Counted from the stretch's first letter, positions 16,750 to 24,647 are shown. The stretch is DNA of 42,531 bases from Bacteriovoracaceae bacterium (GCA_021732585.1 JAKFUR010000031.1:1-42531), one strand, 5' to 3'. Numbers and translations are program-made. The notes: generated by a model not told the origin, from the letters alone.

Positions 16750-18393
16750 CTAGCGAGTGGGCGCGATTCCTAAGAATCTCTCATCCGTACACTGTAACGG
16801 CGGTCCATCACATTGTTCTGGCGTTCCCATGCAGCTGTTCTGAGGGGCGCCGCAGGTGGTTTCATAGGCCCACGAAGAACAGATGTTGTAATCCGCAGCT
16901 TGGCGGCGACAACTGCCCGCAAGAATGCGATTGAAATGCGCTGGCGCCAACGCGCTGGTGCGAGTTCCGGCCTGGTTCAACACGATACCGGCATCAGAAA
17001 TACTTACGCTGCTTGTTCCGGAACCACCGTAGGTGGAAACTCCGGTCATGATCGCCGGGCATTCGCGACGAGTGAAAGGCCGCGTGAGCTGCGGGCGTCG
17101 CTGTGAAATCCAAGAGCGGCACTTATTCATGGTCGCCGGATCTGTACACTCACAATTGATCCTGCGGACTTCCGCACGGGGTACATCTTCCATGACCACA
17201 ACGGTTGATTCGATCACCAACGACGTGGGAGAGCCAGAAATTTCCCGTGGCCCCGGATTCGGCAGCGCTGCTGCTTGGGCAAGGGTTAGGGTCTGCACCT
17301 CAGAAGCGACTTGGCAGTAGGCCTGCCCACCGCCACCCATGGCTTCACTCAAATCGGGTAACATAAAGACGTTGCGTTCAGCGCTTGAAAGACTTTCCCA
17401 CAGTCCGCGATGCTCTTCTTGAACTGTGCACGTGTTGATGCGCGGAAGTTCGCCAGCCGTTTGGATTTGATTCGACATGAGTGTATTTTGGGTTGGTACC
17501 ACTCGGCACTGATATCCAAGGGCCGGATCTGATTCGGCATACTCATCACACAATCCCACCAAGTGCATCAGTTCATGCATGATCGTAGGGCAGTCGACGG
17601 TACGTGCGTAGTTGTTCGAATTGGCGCGGGGATAGTTGTTATGAACCTGAACGAAATGAACCGGAGCGCGGGGGGCGTCCGCAGGTAGCGCTGCTGTTTC
17701 TGTGGGATTCGTGAGTTGGATGGTGAGTTGCTCACCCCGTGGCCCGCGCATGACGGGATTCCAATCAGCGACACATGAGCGCATGCGGGCCTCTAAGCTG
17801 GCCATGTTTTCTGGTGTGACTTCAGATGTAACAAGATTGACATTGATGCTTAAGCGGTAGGTATTCTGAGCGGTGCGCTCGAGGACATAGCCAGCAGCGA
17901 CGTTTCCATTGGTCGTGTCAACGACACGGGCCTGGCCAACGTTCAGCTCGAGACAATTCACCTCGGCGAGCAGTTCTTCCACCCCACGCTTGCGTGCGAG
18001 GGCCAGGGGATTGGCGGGATCGAGCTGCAGGCAAATCTCGGATGTAATTTCTTGGGGGATGTCCTCTACCGGAAATGCCATGAACACTAGCTCTCTCACA
18101 GCAAGTGTCGCGGCTTCTCGTAAGGGCGCGTCCTCATTAAGCGTCAGGCGGTTGCGATTCCATGGACTACAAGGGGCAGCTCCACAGTCGCGCATACGAG
18201 ATTGCGCGACATGGTGAGCGTATTTTTCCGCAACTTGGCGAGCACACTCAGCTCCTTCGGCACGAACCTGCGCCACGATGGTCGCGCGGTTGCTAATGAG
18301 TTGTTGTTCGAGCTGCTGGCCCGGAAGGTCGTGGGGACATTGGGCCCAGGCGTTGAAGCTTAAACTAAGCGCGAGAAGAAAAAGAATCTTCAT
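16750..18393 (-). CDS. Exported Cys-rich protein with metzincin-type zinc protease signature
   Basis: 547 residues with a signal peptide (MKILFLLALSLSFNAWA, cleavage before QCP). The centre holds H273ELMHLVGLCD283E, which fits HExxHxxGxxD: two His and the catalytic Glu plus Asp as third zinc ligand. NTLMSN follows, with Met306 as a plausible Met-turn 23 residues later. This arrangement is that of metzincins (snapalysin-like variants use Asp). More than twenty Cys are spread over the chain, many in the last 170 residues, suggesting disulfide-bonded C-terminal modules. The start overlaps the upstream gene by four bases. The substrate is unknown; a role in prey or matrix digestion is only a guess. 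Overall family not recognised. Confidence 0.7.
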   Translation of the reverse strand: MKILFLLALSLSFNAWAQCPHDLPGQQLEQQLISNRATIVAQVRAEGAECARQVAEKYAHHVAQSRMRDCGAAPCSPWNRNRLTLNEDAPLREAATLAVRELVFMAFPVEDIPQEITSEICLQLDPANPLALARKRGVEELLAEVNCLELNVGQARVVDTTNGNVAAGYVLERTAQNTYRLSINVNLVTSEVTPENMASLEARMRSCVADWNPVMRGPRGEQLTIQLTNPTETAALPADAPRAPVHFVQVHNNYPRANSNNYARTVDCPTIMHELMHLVGLCDEYAESDPALGYQCRVVPTQNTLMSNQIQTAGELPRINTCTVQEEHRGLWESLSSAERNVFMLPDLSEAMGGGGQAYCQVASEVQTLTLAQAAALPNPGPREISGSPTSLVIESTVVVMEDVPRAEVRRINCECTDPATMNKCRSWISQRRPQLTRPFTRRECPAIMTGVSTYGGSGTSSVSISDAGIVLNQAGTRTSALAPAHFNRILAGSCRRQAADYNICSSWAYETTCGAPQNSCMGTPEQCDGPPLQCTDERFLGIAPTR

Positions 18394-18962
18394 GGGGTTA
18401 CCTTTGAAAACTGCAGCAATCCTTGGGGGTATTCACACAGCCAAGCCGTGCTATCCCAACGACACTCGAGGGTTTGTGCCGGAAGAACTCGTTGCACAGC
18501 TTTCCCTTCCACCCATTTTTGAATTTTACCGTCGATCACTGTGTGGCCATCGATCGGCTGCCAGCTGGCCTTAAAAAAATCATCTAGAATTCCACGCAGC
18601 TCAACGCCAAAGGGAGTGTTGAGATCCACCACGTGATCATTCAAGCGACCATAGATCGCATGATCTTTTTTCACGGGTAGGTCGCCGAGGAGTTGAGCGC
18701 GCGCTTTGAGTTTTGTATCCAAATCGAGCATGCGCTTTTTGAGCGGCCCAAGAGTTTGCTTGTTGGAAAAAGTTCCTACACCTTTGAGCACCGGCGCGAG
18801 TTCACTATCTTGGACCTTGAGGGTCCAGCCGCTTTTCTCAGCGTCGATCAGCATCGAGCGGCTACCGCCAGGACGCAGGTCGGTCCAGCCGATGGAGGGG
18901 GAGGCCGTAGCTGAAAAAATCCATAAAAATATGACTAAAAAGCCCATGTTTAATCTTTTCAC
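18390..18962 (-). CDS. Exported protein of unknown function, partner gene of the metzincin
   Basis: 190 residues with a signal peptide (MKRLNMGFLVIFLWIFSATA, cleavage near SPS). The mature part has a WTDLRPGGSRSMLID start, a central Lys/Leu-rich helix (QTLGPLKKRMLDLDTKLKAR) and a C-terminal stretch with two Cys (LECRWDSTAWLCEY). I recognise no domain. It is the first gene of a two-gene unit: its stop overlaps the metzincin start (ATGA), so the two are very likely translated together. It could be an inhibitor, chaperone or subunit of the protease, but no sequence evidence selects among these. Confidence 0.68.
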   Translation of the reverse strand: MKRLNMGFLVIFLWIFSATASPSIGWTDLRPGGSRSMLIDAEKSGWTLKVQDSELAPVLKGVGTFSNKQTLGPLKKRMLDLDTKLKARAQLLGDLPVKKDHAIYGRLNDHVVDLNTPFGVELRGILDDFFKASWQPIDGHTVIDGKIQKWVEGKAVQRVLPAQTLECRWDSTAWLCEYPQGLLQFSKVTP

Positions 18963-19062
18963 AAAGCCCCACCCTGTACGAGTGGGCAGAGAGTGACATT
19001 TTTACAGAGTCCGCCCCGTCGTCTTAAAAAAGCCCTTATCCTTGAAGAAATAGGAGACCCCC

Positions 19063-19266
19063 ATGCGCTTTCTTTTTGCTGCCCTGATCGCTCTCACTTC
19101 GGTGACCATCGCTCATGCGGAGACGGGGATTCCGACGAAGGAACGCGTGAAATGGGAGCTGTGGGTGGAAGGTTTGCCCGTGCAGGTCTCTGTGTCAGAG
19201 TCAGCTCCCGTCAAAAAAGAGCTCCCCGAAGAGATCACCCGTATCCTGCTTAAGTATCAGTTGTAG
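19063..19266 (+). CDS. Very small exported protein
   Basis: 67 residues with a signal peptide (MRFLFAALIALTSVTIAHA, cleavage before ETG), leaving a mature peptide of about 48 residues. A good ribosome site (AGGAGA) lies before the ATG. The mature part (KWELWVEGLPVQVSVSESAP, then EEITRILLKYQL) has no Cys and no known motif. It is preferred over the 86-aa frame at 18993 because of its ribosome site and signal peptide. It precedes the marR gene by 31 bases; whether MarR controls it is not shown. Confidence 0.6.
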   Translation: MRFLFAALIALTSVTIAHAETGIPTKERVKWELWVEGLPVQVSVSESAPVKKELPEEITRILLKYQL

Positions 19267-19275
19267 GCCAAGCCC

Positions 19276-19298
19276 TATAGTATTATGCTAATACTATA
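19276..19298. promoter_or_regulatory. Palindromic operator at the marR start
   Basis: Perfect arms TATAGTATTA and TAATACTATA flank a TGC spacer; the last base is the A of the marR ATG. Size and symmetry suit a MarR dimer, so autorepression is likely. There is no ribosome site before the ATG. TTGTAG (19261-19266) and TATGCT (19284-19289) with a 17-bp spacer could be a promoter giving a leaderless mRNA. Confidence 0.65.
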
Positions 19299-19753
19299 TG
19301 CGTCGTATCGCTCACATCGGCAGTCTTCTCAAACAAATCTATCGCCTCTACAGCGTTGAATTGATCCGTCAGCTCCAGTCTCGCGGCTTCACTGATCTGC
19401 GCGCCTCTTTCCTTGAAATCCTCATGTATCTGGTTGAGCACGAAGCCCCGTCCATTAAGATGATCGGCAAGGCCTGCGGTCTTAAAAAACAAACCATGAC
19501 CAGTCACTTGAACGAGCTCGAGCGCCGTGGATACGTCACTCGTCAGCATTCGGAGATCGATAAACGCGAGCAGCTCGTGCGCCTGACGGATTACGGTGAG
19601 AAATTTAAGGTGAACCTACTGCAGGTGGTGAACGATGTTGAGTCGCACTACTCACGTAAGATGGGCGAGGTCGAACTCGATCGGGTGGAGCTGATGCTTG
19701 AAAATCTTCACAGAGAATTGTTAGGAAGTCAGAAGAAGGGAACGCTGATCTAG
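19298..19753 (+). CDS. MarR-family transcriptional regulator
   Basis: 151 residues. It has the winged-helix layout of MarR: an N-terminal helix (IGSLLKQIYRLYSVELIRQL), the recognition region IGKACGLKKQTMTSHLNELE, then the wing ERRGYVTRQHSEIDKREQLV with RLTDYGEKF, and a C-terminal dimerisation helix. Effectors are typically small aromatic or oxidant ligands; the effector here is unknown. The palindrome ending at its start codon suggests autoregulation. No drug efflux or oxidoreductase gene lies beside it, so its other targets are elsewhere. Confidence 0.88.
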   Translation: MRRIAHIGSLLKQIYRLYSVELIRQLQSRGFTDLRASFLEILMYLVEHEAPSIKMIGKACGLKKQTMTSHLNELERRGYVTRQHSEIDKREQLVRLTDYGEKFKVNLLQVVNDVESHYSRKMGEVELDRVELMLENLHRELLGSQKKGTLI

Positions 19754-19773
19754 CGCCCCCTTCGATTGTTCAG

Positions 19774-20223
19774 TTATTGTTGGGTTGCGGAGTCAGCACC
19801 ATCAATTTTCTCAGCAGGAAGGGCGGGGATTTCTTTTGACTCACGTGAAAGCGAGTCCACTACTGATTCCGGTTTCTCGTCCACGCACTCTTTGTTGGCC
19901 CGCTTATAGATCACCGGAACATTCTTGATCTCAGAGCTGTGTCGAGTGATCTCGATTTTTGGATTTACTGAGAAGAATTTTTCGGTCTTGGAATTCAATC
20001 TTTTGTAGGAAACTTGATGTGTCTTGTTGCCGACTTGGAAATAGTAATTCCAATTCTGTGGGATGTTTTCCTTCGAGCTAACAACAAGTTTCTTTTTCTT
20101 GAAGAGCTCTACCTCACCGCAAATAGCGATAGTTTCCGAACCGGGAAGTACCACTTCTGCTTGTTCGGCAGCAAAGACATGTCCAATTCCAGTCAGGAGT
20201 ATAGAAAGAAGAAAAAATTTCAT
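19774..20223 (-). CDS. Exported protein of unknown function
   Basis: 149 residues from the ATG at 20223, chosen because GGAG lies six bases upstream and because the signal peptide (MKFFLLSILLTGIGHVFA) then begins properly; the track's start is six codons earlier. The mature part has a Cys pair (AICGEVELF and NKECVDEK), a Lys-rich first half with beta pattern and an acidic, Pro/Ser-rich tail ending DSATQQ. No family is recognised. It lies 24 bases downstream of the rhodanese-like gene and may be the last gene of that operon. Confidence 0.68.
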   Translation of the reverse strand: MKFFLLSILLTGIGHVFAAEQAEVVLPGSETIAICGEVELFKKKKLVVSSKENIPQNWNYYFQVGNKTHQVSYKRLNSKTEKFFSVNPKIEITRHSSEIKNVPVIYKRANKECVDEKPESVVDSLSRESKEIPALPAEKIDGADSATQQ

Positions 20224-20247
20224 GTGGGTCTCCAGTTGCATTTAGAT

Positions 20248-20784
20248 TTAAGCTGATTTGTCGCTTTGATTGAGAATTTTAAGTTGATGGCCTGGCCAGA
20301 ATTTCCAACCACCCGAAATATTGTTGCAGTTGAAGTAGTTCTTCGAATTCAAAAATTCGCAGGCAAGAATACTGCGCAAGCCTTCCTCAGAAATGATCAT
20401 CAGTGGCGTGCTTTGTTTGGGAACTTCATCCCAGCGCTCGGCAAGCTGTTCGAGAGGAATGTGGAGAGTGGCTTTCGGACGTGGGCCTTCCGGAACGTAA
20501 TCCTGGTGAGACACGTCGAGGAAAATAAAATCAAAACTTGGGTCTTCGAAAAGCTTCCAGGCCTTGTCCGGTGACAGGTCATGGTAAGGACGGCCGTCGT
20601 GGATAAATGCATCCGGTAGGTCCTGGCGATTCTTCACGCGCACGAGGTGCTGGCGTTGGATAGCAAACTTGCGGTCCATGTCTTCCTGCATTCGCATCAT
20701 TTGGCGCTCGAGTGCAGCGACCCGTCCGGTGAGGAGGTTGATGACGTAGAAGATATTGTTTTGCAGCTTATGGAGCAAAGACAT
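20248..20784 (-). CDS. Coiled-coil protein with degenerate rhodanese-like domain
   Basis: 178 residues. The N-terminal ~50 residues are an amphipathic helix and coiled coil (LLTGRVAALERQMMRMQEDM). A rhodanese fold follows: LSPDKAWKLFEDP, FIFLDVSHQDYVPEG, ATLHIPLEQLAERWDEVP and the active-site loop. In that loop the catalytic Cys is absent: IISEEGLRS stands where active enzymes have C-x-x-G-x-R-S. The terminal NNISGGWKFW is the usual rhodanese end. It is thus probably a binding or regulatory domain, not a sulfurtransferase. It lies 31 bases downstream of the membrane protein gene on the same strand. Confidence 0.78.
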   Translation of the reverse strand: MSLLHKLQNNIFYVINLLTGRVAALERQMMRMQEDMDRKFAIQRQHLVRVKNRQDLPDAFIHDGRPYHDLSPDKAWKLFEDPSFDFIFLDVSHQDYVPEGPRPKATLHIPLEQLAERWDEVPKQSTPLMIISEEGLRSILACEFLNSKNYFNCNNISGGWKFWPGHQLKILNQSDKSA

Positions 20785-20815
20785 AGAACTTATCTTACCC
20801 CGCTGCGCCTACCCG

Positions 20816-21718
20816 CTAAAAGAACGGGTAAATCGTGCCGAATTGGATGTGATTCACGATCATCGAAGTCAGGATTGCAGCCGCGAGGAACAATGAGCCC
20901 TCGTAAAAGCCATAACCCCAGTTCTGCTGATCGGTATCTTGGATCGGGGCATCGGCGCCGGCCGCGTAGGTGCGGGTCTTAAAGACGTACTCTAGGCCGC
21001 GCTTAAAGAGAGGATAGATGATCAACGCCAAGAGCATTTTAAGCATGACCTGTACGCAATACATGCTGATATCGTAGTGTTCCTGATCAAAGCTTCCGCC
21101 CACGAGCCAGCTAATTCCTAGAGTGTAACCAGCGTAAGAAAGCGCCACCGAAGGCCGTTGCTGGGTAATTAGGCGATTGAAGTTCAATTTGGTCAGCAGC
21201 GTGTAGTACTTCGAACTGAAGCCCATCACAACCATCGCCAAGAGCCACAGCACAAAAAGAATGACGAGCGAGTTTTCTGATTGGTCCACCACGGTGCGAG
21301 TGACATGAGCAATGGAGAGCGCATGGCTGAGGCAAATAATGGCGTAGGTGAGATTCTGGCGCTTGAGGACTTCGTCTTTGTATTCGAAGTTGTACAGCAC
21401 AATGCTTTCGATCAAAAACAGCGACAATAGGTAGAGCCCGCAGGTGAGCGAGCCCCACACAAAGAAATGAAAGATCGAAAGAAAGATGCCGTGGCTTTCA
21501 TCAAAACCCAAAGAACTTAAAATAATGGTGAAGCCCACCAATCGCGAAAACATGTGGATGGTATCTGCTGGATTTTCCGAAGGGTAGAAGCGCTTAGTGA
21601 CCTGCTTCTTCATGGTTGGATAGAAGAGGAGGTGAGCATACTTGTAGACGAACAAAACGCCACAAACCACGCTCACGAGGATGATGCGGATTAGAAGACG
21701 ATCGAAAATCTCATTCAT
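20816..21718 (-). CDS. Multi-pass inner-membrane protein of unknown function
   Basis: 300 residues with about seven to eight hydrophobic segments. The first (IRIILVSVVCGVLFVYKYAH) is near the N-terminus and the last pair flanks a polar loop with GADAPIQDTDQQNWGYGFYE. The C-terminal GSLFLAAAILTSMIV faintly recalls DUF350-type membrane repeats, but I cannot establish that. No catalytic or transport motif is visible. It lies 12 bases after the exported-protein gene upstream and belongs to the glutaredoxin-HD-membrane-rhodanese series. Confidence 0.72.
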   Translation of the reverse strand: MNEIFDRLLIRIILVSVVCGVLFVYKYAHLLFYPTMKKQVTKRFYPSENPADTIHMFSRLVGFTIILSSLGFDESHGIFLSIFHFFVWGSLTCGLYLLSLFLIESIVLYNFEYKDEVLKRQNLTYAIICLSHALSIAHVTRTVVDQSENSLVILFVLWLLAMVVMGFSSKYYTLLTKLNFNRLITQQRPSVALSYAGYTLGISWLVGGSFDQEHYDISMYCVQVMLKMLLALIIYPLFKRGLEYVFKTRTYAAGADAPIQDTDQQNWGYGFYEGSLFLAAAILTSMIVNHIQFGTIYPFF

Positions 21719-21730
21719 ACAACAGGCCCT

Positions 21731-22390
21731 TTAGAAATTCTCTTTGAGGTACTTTAAGACAAGCGTTTTAAGTTCCACTTTCTGCTGGCGCTCCGGTTTA
21801 AAAAAATTCGGGAAATTCTTGCGTGTCACACGGCCATCAGTTCCAAACTCATTCTCTAGGCCATAGAAAGTTTTCTTGCGCTCGTAGTGTGAAACGTATT
21901 CTTCATAAAACGCCGGGATGGGCCGCCATGTGCCCCAACCGAGGTAGCGCGGGAGATTTTTGTACGCGCGGTAAAAACGCCAACGGACTTGGCCTTTTTT
22001 ATCCGGGCGCCACTCACCAAAGCCACGGTTGCCGACATAAGCCACACCGGGTGGCATGGGAATGGTTTCTTCAACACCTTCTATTCGACGAAACACTGAC
22101 ATGCCAATATTTTTGCGATTCTTGAGCGCAAAATCCCGCGAGGTGCGCACGATCATTTCTTCGACGCCTTGGAAGCCATGAACCAGACGGAGTTTTTGAT
22201 AATAGGTTTTGATCAGAAAGCCGGTGGCATGCGTGTCAGTCAATATTACGGTCACGCTTTGTCCCGGGATCACGCGACTGAGGCCCTTCTCGTTGGGCAT
22301 GTAATCCATTCCCAACTCTGAGGGTGAGAGCGCCTTGGAGAGTCCCAGGTACGCAACCACCAACATGAAGTAGAGGAAAAACTTTTGCAT
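21731..22390 (-). CDS. Exported or membrane-anchored protein of unknown function
   Basis: 219 residues with a hydrophobic N-terminus (MQKFFLYFMLVVAYLGLSKA) that is a signal peptide or anchor. The mature part is rich in aromatic and basic residues: VRWRFYRAYKNLPRYLGWGT and WRPIPAFYEEYVSHYERKKT. The C-terminus is charged (FFKPERQQKVELKTLVLKYL). No Cys is present. The start codon overlaps the HD gene's stop (TAATG), so its translation is coupled to the phosphohydrolase. I recognise no family. Confidence 0.72.
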   Translation of the reverse strand: MQKFFLYFMLVVAYLGLSKALSPSELGMDYMPNEKGLSRVIPGQSVTVILTDTHATGFLIKTYYQKLRLVHGFQGVEEMIVRTSRDFALKNRKNIGMSVFRRIEGVEETIPMPPGVAYVGNRGFGEWRPDKKGQVRWRFYRAYKNLPRYLGWGTWRPIPAFYEEYVSHYERKKTFYGLENEFGTDGRVTRKNFPNFFKPERQQKVELKTLVLKYLKENF

Positions 22391-23688
22391 TAAATCGCTC
22401 GCACGATCTCGAGCACAGCTTTCTGCTGAGCTGAAGGAAGCTGGTCGTAGTCCAGGTGCAAACGTGTGACTGCATGGCTCTTGGAGTATTTCTCAAAGAG
22501 ATCAGTGGCTTCGTTCACATTGATATGACGGCGTGTGCCTCCCATGGAAGCTTCTCGCAGAACCTTCATCGGATAAGCGTTCGCCGGCGCGGAGTCCGCA
22601 TAGTACTTCGACAAGCGGCCCTTAGAAGAGCACTTGATGTAATCAATGTTCTGCGCTTTGAGGTAATTTTCCAGCGTCTCCATGTGCTGAACTCCTTCAG
22701 CTCCGAAGGTCTCCATCACTTTGCGAGGAATATCATTGCGAACCACTCGCGCTGCCCATGGATCTTTACTCTTGCGTAGGACTTTCCACAAATGCGGATC
22801 ATCGTGCTCAAGGTAAGATTCAATATCAGCAGGAATAGCGTACTCACTGGTGCCTGTCGCTTTGAAGTAGCGCATGAGCATCTGCTCCAGGCAAACGGCG
22901 CGGTAGTGGAAGTACACCATCATGAACATATGGAAACGGCTCAAGAGGAAATCATCGAACGTCGAAACGGCGCGCTCGCTGATGCCTAAGTACATCCGGC
23001 CGCCTTCTTCGCAGGCCTTGAGATTGTCGACGATCCAATCCAGATCAAATTTTCCGTAGCTCACGCCGCAGAAGTAGCTGTCGCGCAGAAGATAATCCAT
23101 GCGATCGCAGTCCATCTCGCTTGAAACTAATTGGTGCAACAGCGGGAACCAGTCCACACCATCCAGCGTGAAGTAGGCCGGATCGCGGGTTTCACCCATG
23201 ACGAGCTCAGCGACCGCTTCAGGAGTGACTCCAAAATCAGCGCGCACATCTTTAAAAGAGGTAGTGAAACTCGAATCAATAATACTTTTGAGAGTGTAGT
23301 CTTCGTGGCTCGCTTGGCGGTCTTTGCCGGGAGCAAAGCGCGTCGGGAGTTTCAAGGCACTCACTAACGGCATGACATGCTCAGTGGTGTGAGACAAGGG
23401 CGCATGGCCAATGTCGTGGAGCAGACAGCCCAAGCGCAAGGTTTGGCGCAGGCGCTGAACTTCTTTATCGTAGAGGCGATCCTTGAAAAGGGCATTAAAA
23501 ACTAACGTGCCTACATTCATCACACCGATGGAATGCAAATAACGTGTGTGGGTGGCGCCGGGAAAAACGAACTCCGAGAAACCCAGTTGCTTGATGTTTC
23601 TGAGGCGTTGGAAAAACGCATGCTCAATAACCGGGGTTTCAGCATCATGAATAGCGATAGAGCCATGGACCGGATCACGAATTTCCAC
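22390..23688 (-). CDS. HD-domain phosphohydrolase (dGTPase/SAMHD1-like)
   Basis: 432 residues. The opening IRDPVHGSIAIHD and FQRLRNIKQLGFSEFVFPGA are classic for the dNTP triphosphohydrolase/SAMHD1-like branch. Metal ligands are H52 (RYLHS), H91-D92 (LLHDIGHAPLSHTTEH) and D195 (EMDCDRMDYLLRDSYFCGVS). The remaining helical part carries FHMFMMVYFHYRAVCLEQML. Relatives hydrolyse dNTPs or other nucleotides; the substrate here is unknown. The start is GTG and overlaps the glutaredoxin stop by one base (TAGTG), while its stop overlaps the next start (TAATG). This three-gene coupling ties it to a thiol protein and an envelope protein. No metal ligand is missing. Confidence 0.86.
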   Translation of the reverse strand: MEIRDPVHGSIAIHDAETPVIEHAFFQRLRNIKQLGFSEFVFPGATHTRYLHSIGVMNVGTLVFNALFKDRLYDKEVQRLRQTLRLGCLLHDIGHAPLSHTTEHVMPLVSALKLPTRFAPGKDRQASHEDYTLKSIIDSSFTTSFKDVRADFGVTPEAVAELVMGETRDPAYFTLDGVDWFPLLHQLVSSEMDCDRMDYLLRDSYFCGVSYGKFDLDWIVDNLKACEEGGRMYLGISERAVSTFDDFLLSRFHMFMMVYFHYRAVCLEQMLMRYFKATGTSEYAIPADIESYLEHDDPHLWKVLRKSKDPWAARVVRNDIPRKVMETFGAEGVQHMETLENYLKAQNIDYIKCSSKGRLSKYYADSAPANAYPMKVLREASMGGTRRHINVNEATDLFEKYSKSHAVTRLHLDYDQLPSAQQKAVLEIVRAI

Positions 23689-23936
23689 TAGAGGCCTTTT
23701 GCGTTGTCAGTCAGCCAGCGAGCAATGTCTTTGCTCTCGAACATCGGAACGCCGTCGATGTAGAGACAGGGAACCGTGCTACGTCCCGTGTCTTTCATGA
23801 GCTTTTCACGGTTCGCCGCTTCTTTACGGATATTTTTTAAGACGACTTTGTCTTTAAGACCAAGATCCGCAACAGTGCGCAGGACCAATTGGCAGTAGGG
23901 ACATTCATCAAAGTAATACAGTTCTAATTTTTTCAT
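23688..23936 (-). CDS. Glutaredoxin (CPYC)
   Basis: 82 residues, one thioredoxin-fold domain. The active site CPYC sits near residue 13 (YYFDECPYCQLVLRTV); the cis-Pro loop is STVPCLYIDGVPMFES, with an extra Cys after the Pro; the end SKDIARWLTDN resembles glutathione S-transferase N-domains. It reduces disulfides or glutathione adducts in the cytoplasm. It is first in the minus-strand series and overlaps the HD gene by one base. The 48-base gap upstream contains the terminator of the Lys/Ala-rich gene; no clear promoter is visible there, so read-through may contribute. Confidence 0.88.
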   Translation of the reverse strand: MKKLELYYFDECPYCQLVLRTVADLGLKDKVVLKNIRKEAANREKLMKDTGRSTVPCLYIDGVPMFESKDIARWLTDNAKGL

Positions 23937-23944
23937 AGGGCCTT

Positions 23945-23975
23945 AAAAAAGAAGTGGCCCCTGCGGGCCACGTCT
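23945..23975 (-). terminator. Rho-independent terminator of the Lys/Ala-rich gene
   Basis: On the minus strand GTGGCCC and GGGCCAC (plus strand 23954-23960 and 23965-23971) form a perfect 7-bp GC stem with a GCAG loop, extended by AAGA/TCTT and followed by TTCTTTTTT. Confidence 0.88.
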
Positions 23976-23984
23976 TAAGTGTAA

Positions 23985-24572
23985 TTAGTAAGACTCGTCG
24001 TCTTCAGCTTCTTCACCCGGTTTCTTCGGGCCTTTGACGTATTCTTCGTCTTCATCAAAGACTTCGTCTTCTTCTTCCGCTTCTTCGGGATTATCGAGGC
24101 CTTCTTCGTAACCCCAGCCGTAGCCGTAGGCGCCTTCTTCTTCCTCTTCACCCGGCGTGAACTCTTCAGCTGGCTTAGCAGTTTTTTCAGCTTTCGGATC
24201 GACTTCGCCTTCTTCTTCTTCGTCGAAGTCGGCGTCGAATTCGTCAGCGCCGTCGGATGCGTAGTCGTCATCAAAAGCTGCGCCTTTGGCGTGAGCAGGA
24301 ACAACGACCGGTACGAGTGGTTTTTTAACTTCTTTCTTTACCGCTGGTTTCGCTGCGGGTTTTGCAGCTGGCTTGACCGCTTTAGTTGGAGCTGCTTTTT
24401 TTGCAGCCACTTTCTTCGCTACTTTTTTTGCGGCTTTCTTCGCTACTTTCTTGGCCACTTTTTTAGCAGCGACTTTCTTCACTGCTTTTTTGGCGACTTT
24501 TTTTCCAGCAGGCTTGGCCTTAGGTTTTGCACTCTTTTTTGCGGGGACTTTCTTTGCTTTTTTGGCTGCCAC
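23985..24572 (-). CDS. Bipartite protein: histone H1-like Lys/Ala-rich half plus acidic half
   Basis: 195 residues. Residues 1-83 are Lys/Ala/Pro repeats (KKVAKKVAKKAAKKVAKKVA) like bacterial histone H1-like and eukaryotic H1 tails, expected to bind DNA. The rest is strongly acidic, with long Glu/Asp runs, Gly-Tyr-Trp patches (GAYGYGWGYEEG) and an EDDESY end. No Cys and no folded domain are evident. The start is GTG with AAGGA seven bases upstream. It has its own promoter and terminator, suggesting strong, separate expression. A nucleoid-binding role is inference from composition; the acidic half could shield the basic half or bind other proteins. Confidence 0.78.
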   Translation of the reverse strand: MAAKKAKKVPAKKSAKPKAKPAGKKVAKKAVKKVAAKKVAKKVAKKAAKKVAKKVAAKKAAPTKAVKPAAKPAAKPAVKKEVKKPLVPVVVPAHAKGAAFDDDYASDGADEFDADFDEEEEGEVDPKAEKTAKPAEEFTPGEEEEEGAYGYGWGYEEGLDNPEEAEEEDEVFDEDEEYVKGPKKPGEEAEDDESY

Positions 24573-24617
24573 AGGGAGGTCCTTTGCTTAATTGAAGGGG
24601 AGGAAAAAACTCTCACT

Positions 24618-24647
24618 AGTATAGTGGCACACCAATTTGTTGGGCAA
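24618..24647 (-). promoter_or_regulatory. Sigma-70-type promoter of the Lys/Ala-rich gene
   Basis: On the minus strand TTGCCC (-35) and TATACT (-10) are 18 bp apart. The -10 box lies about 45 bases upstream of the GTG start. It overlaps the region just past the stop of the TadE/G-like gene. Confidence 0.55.
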
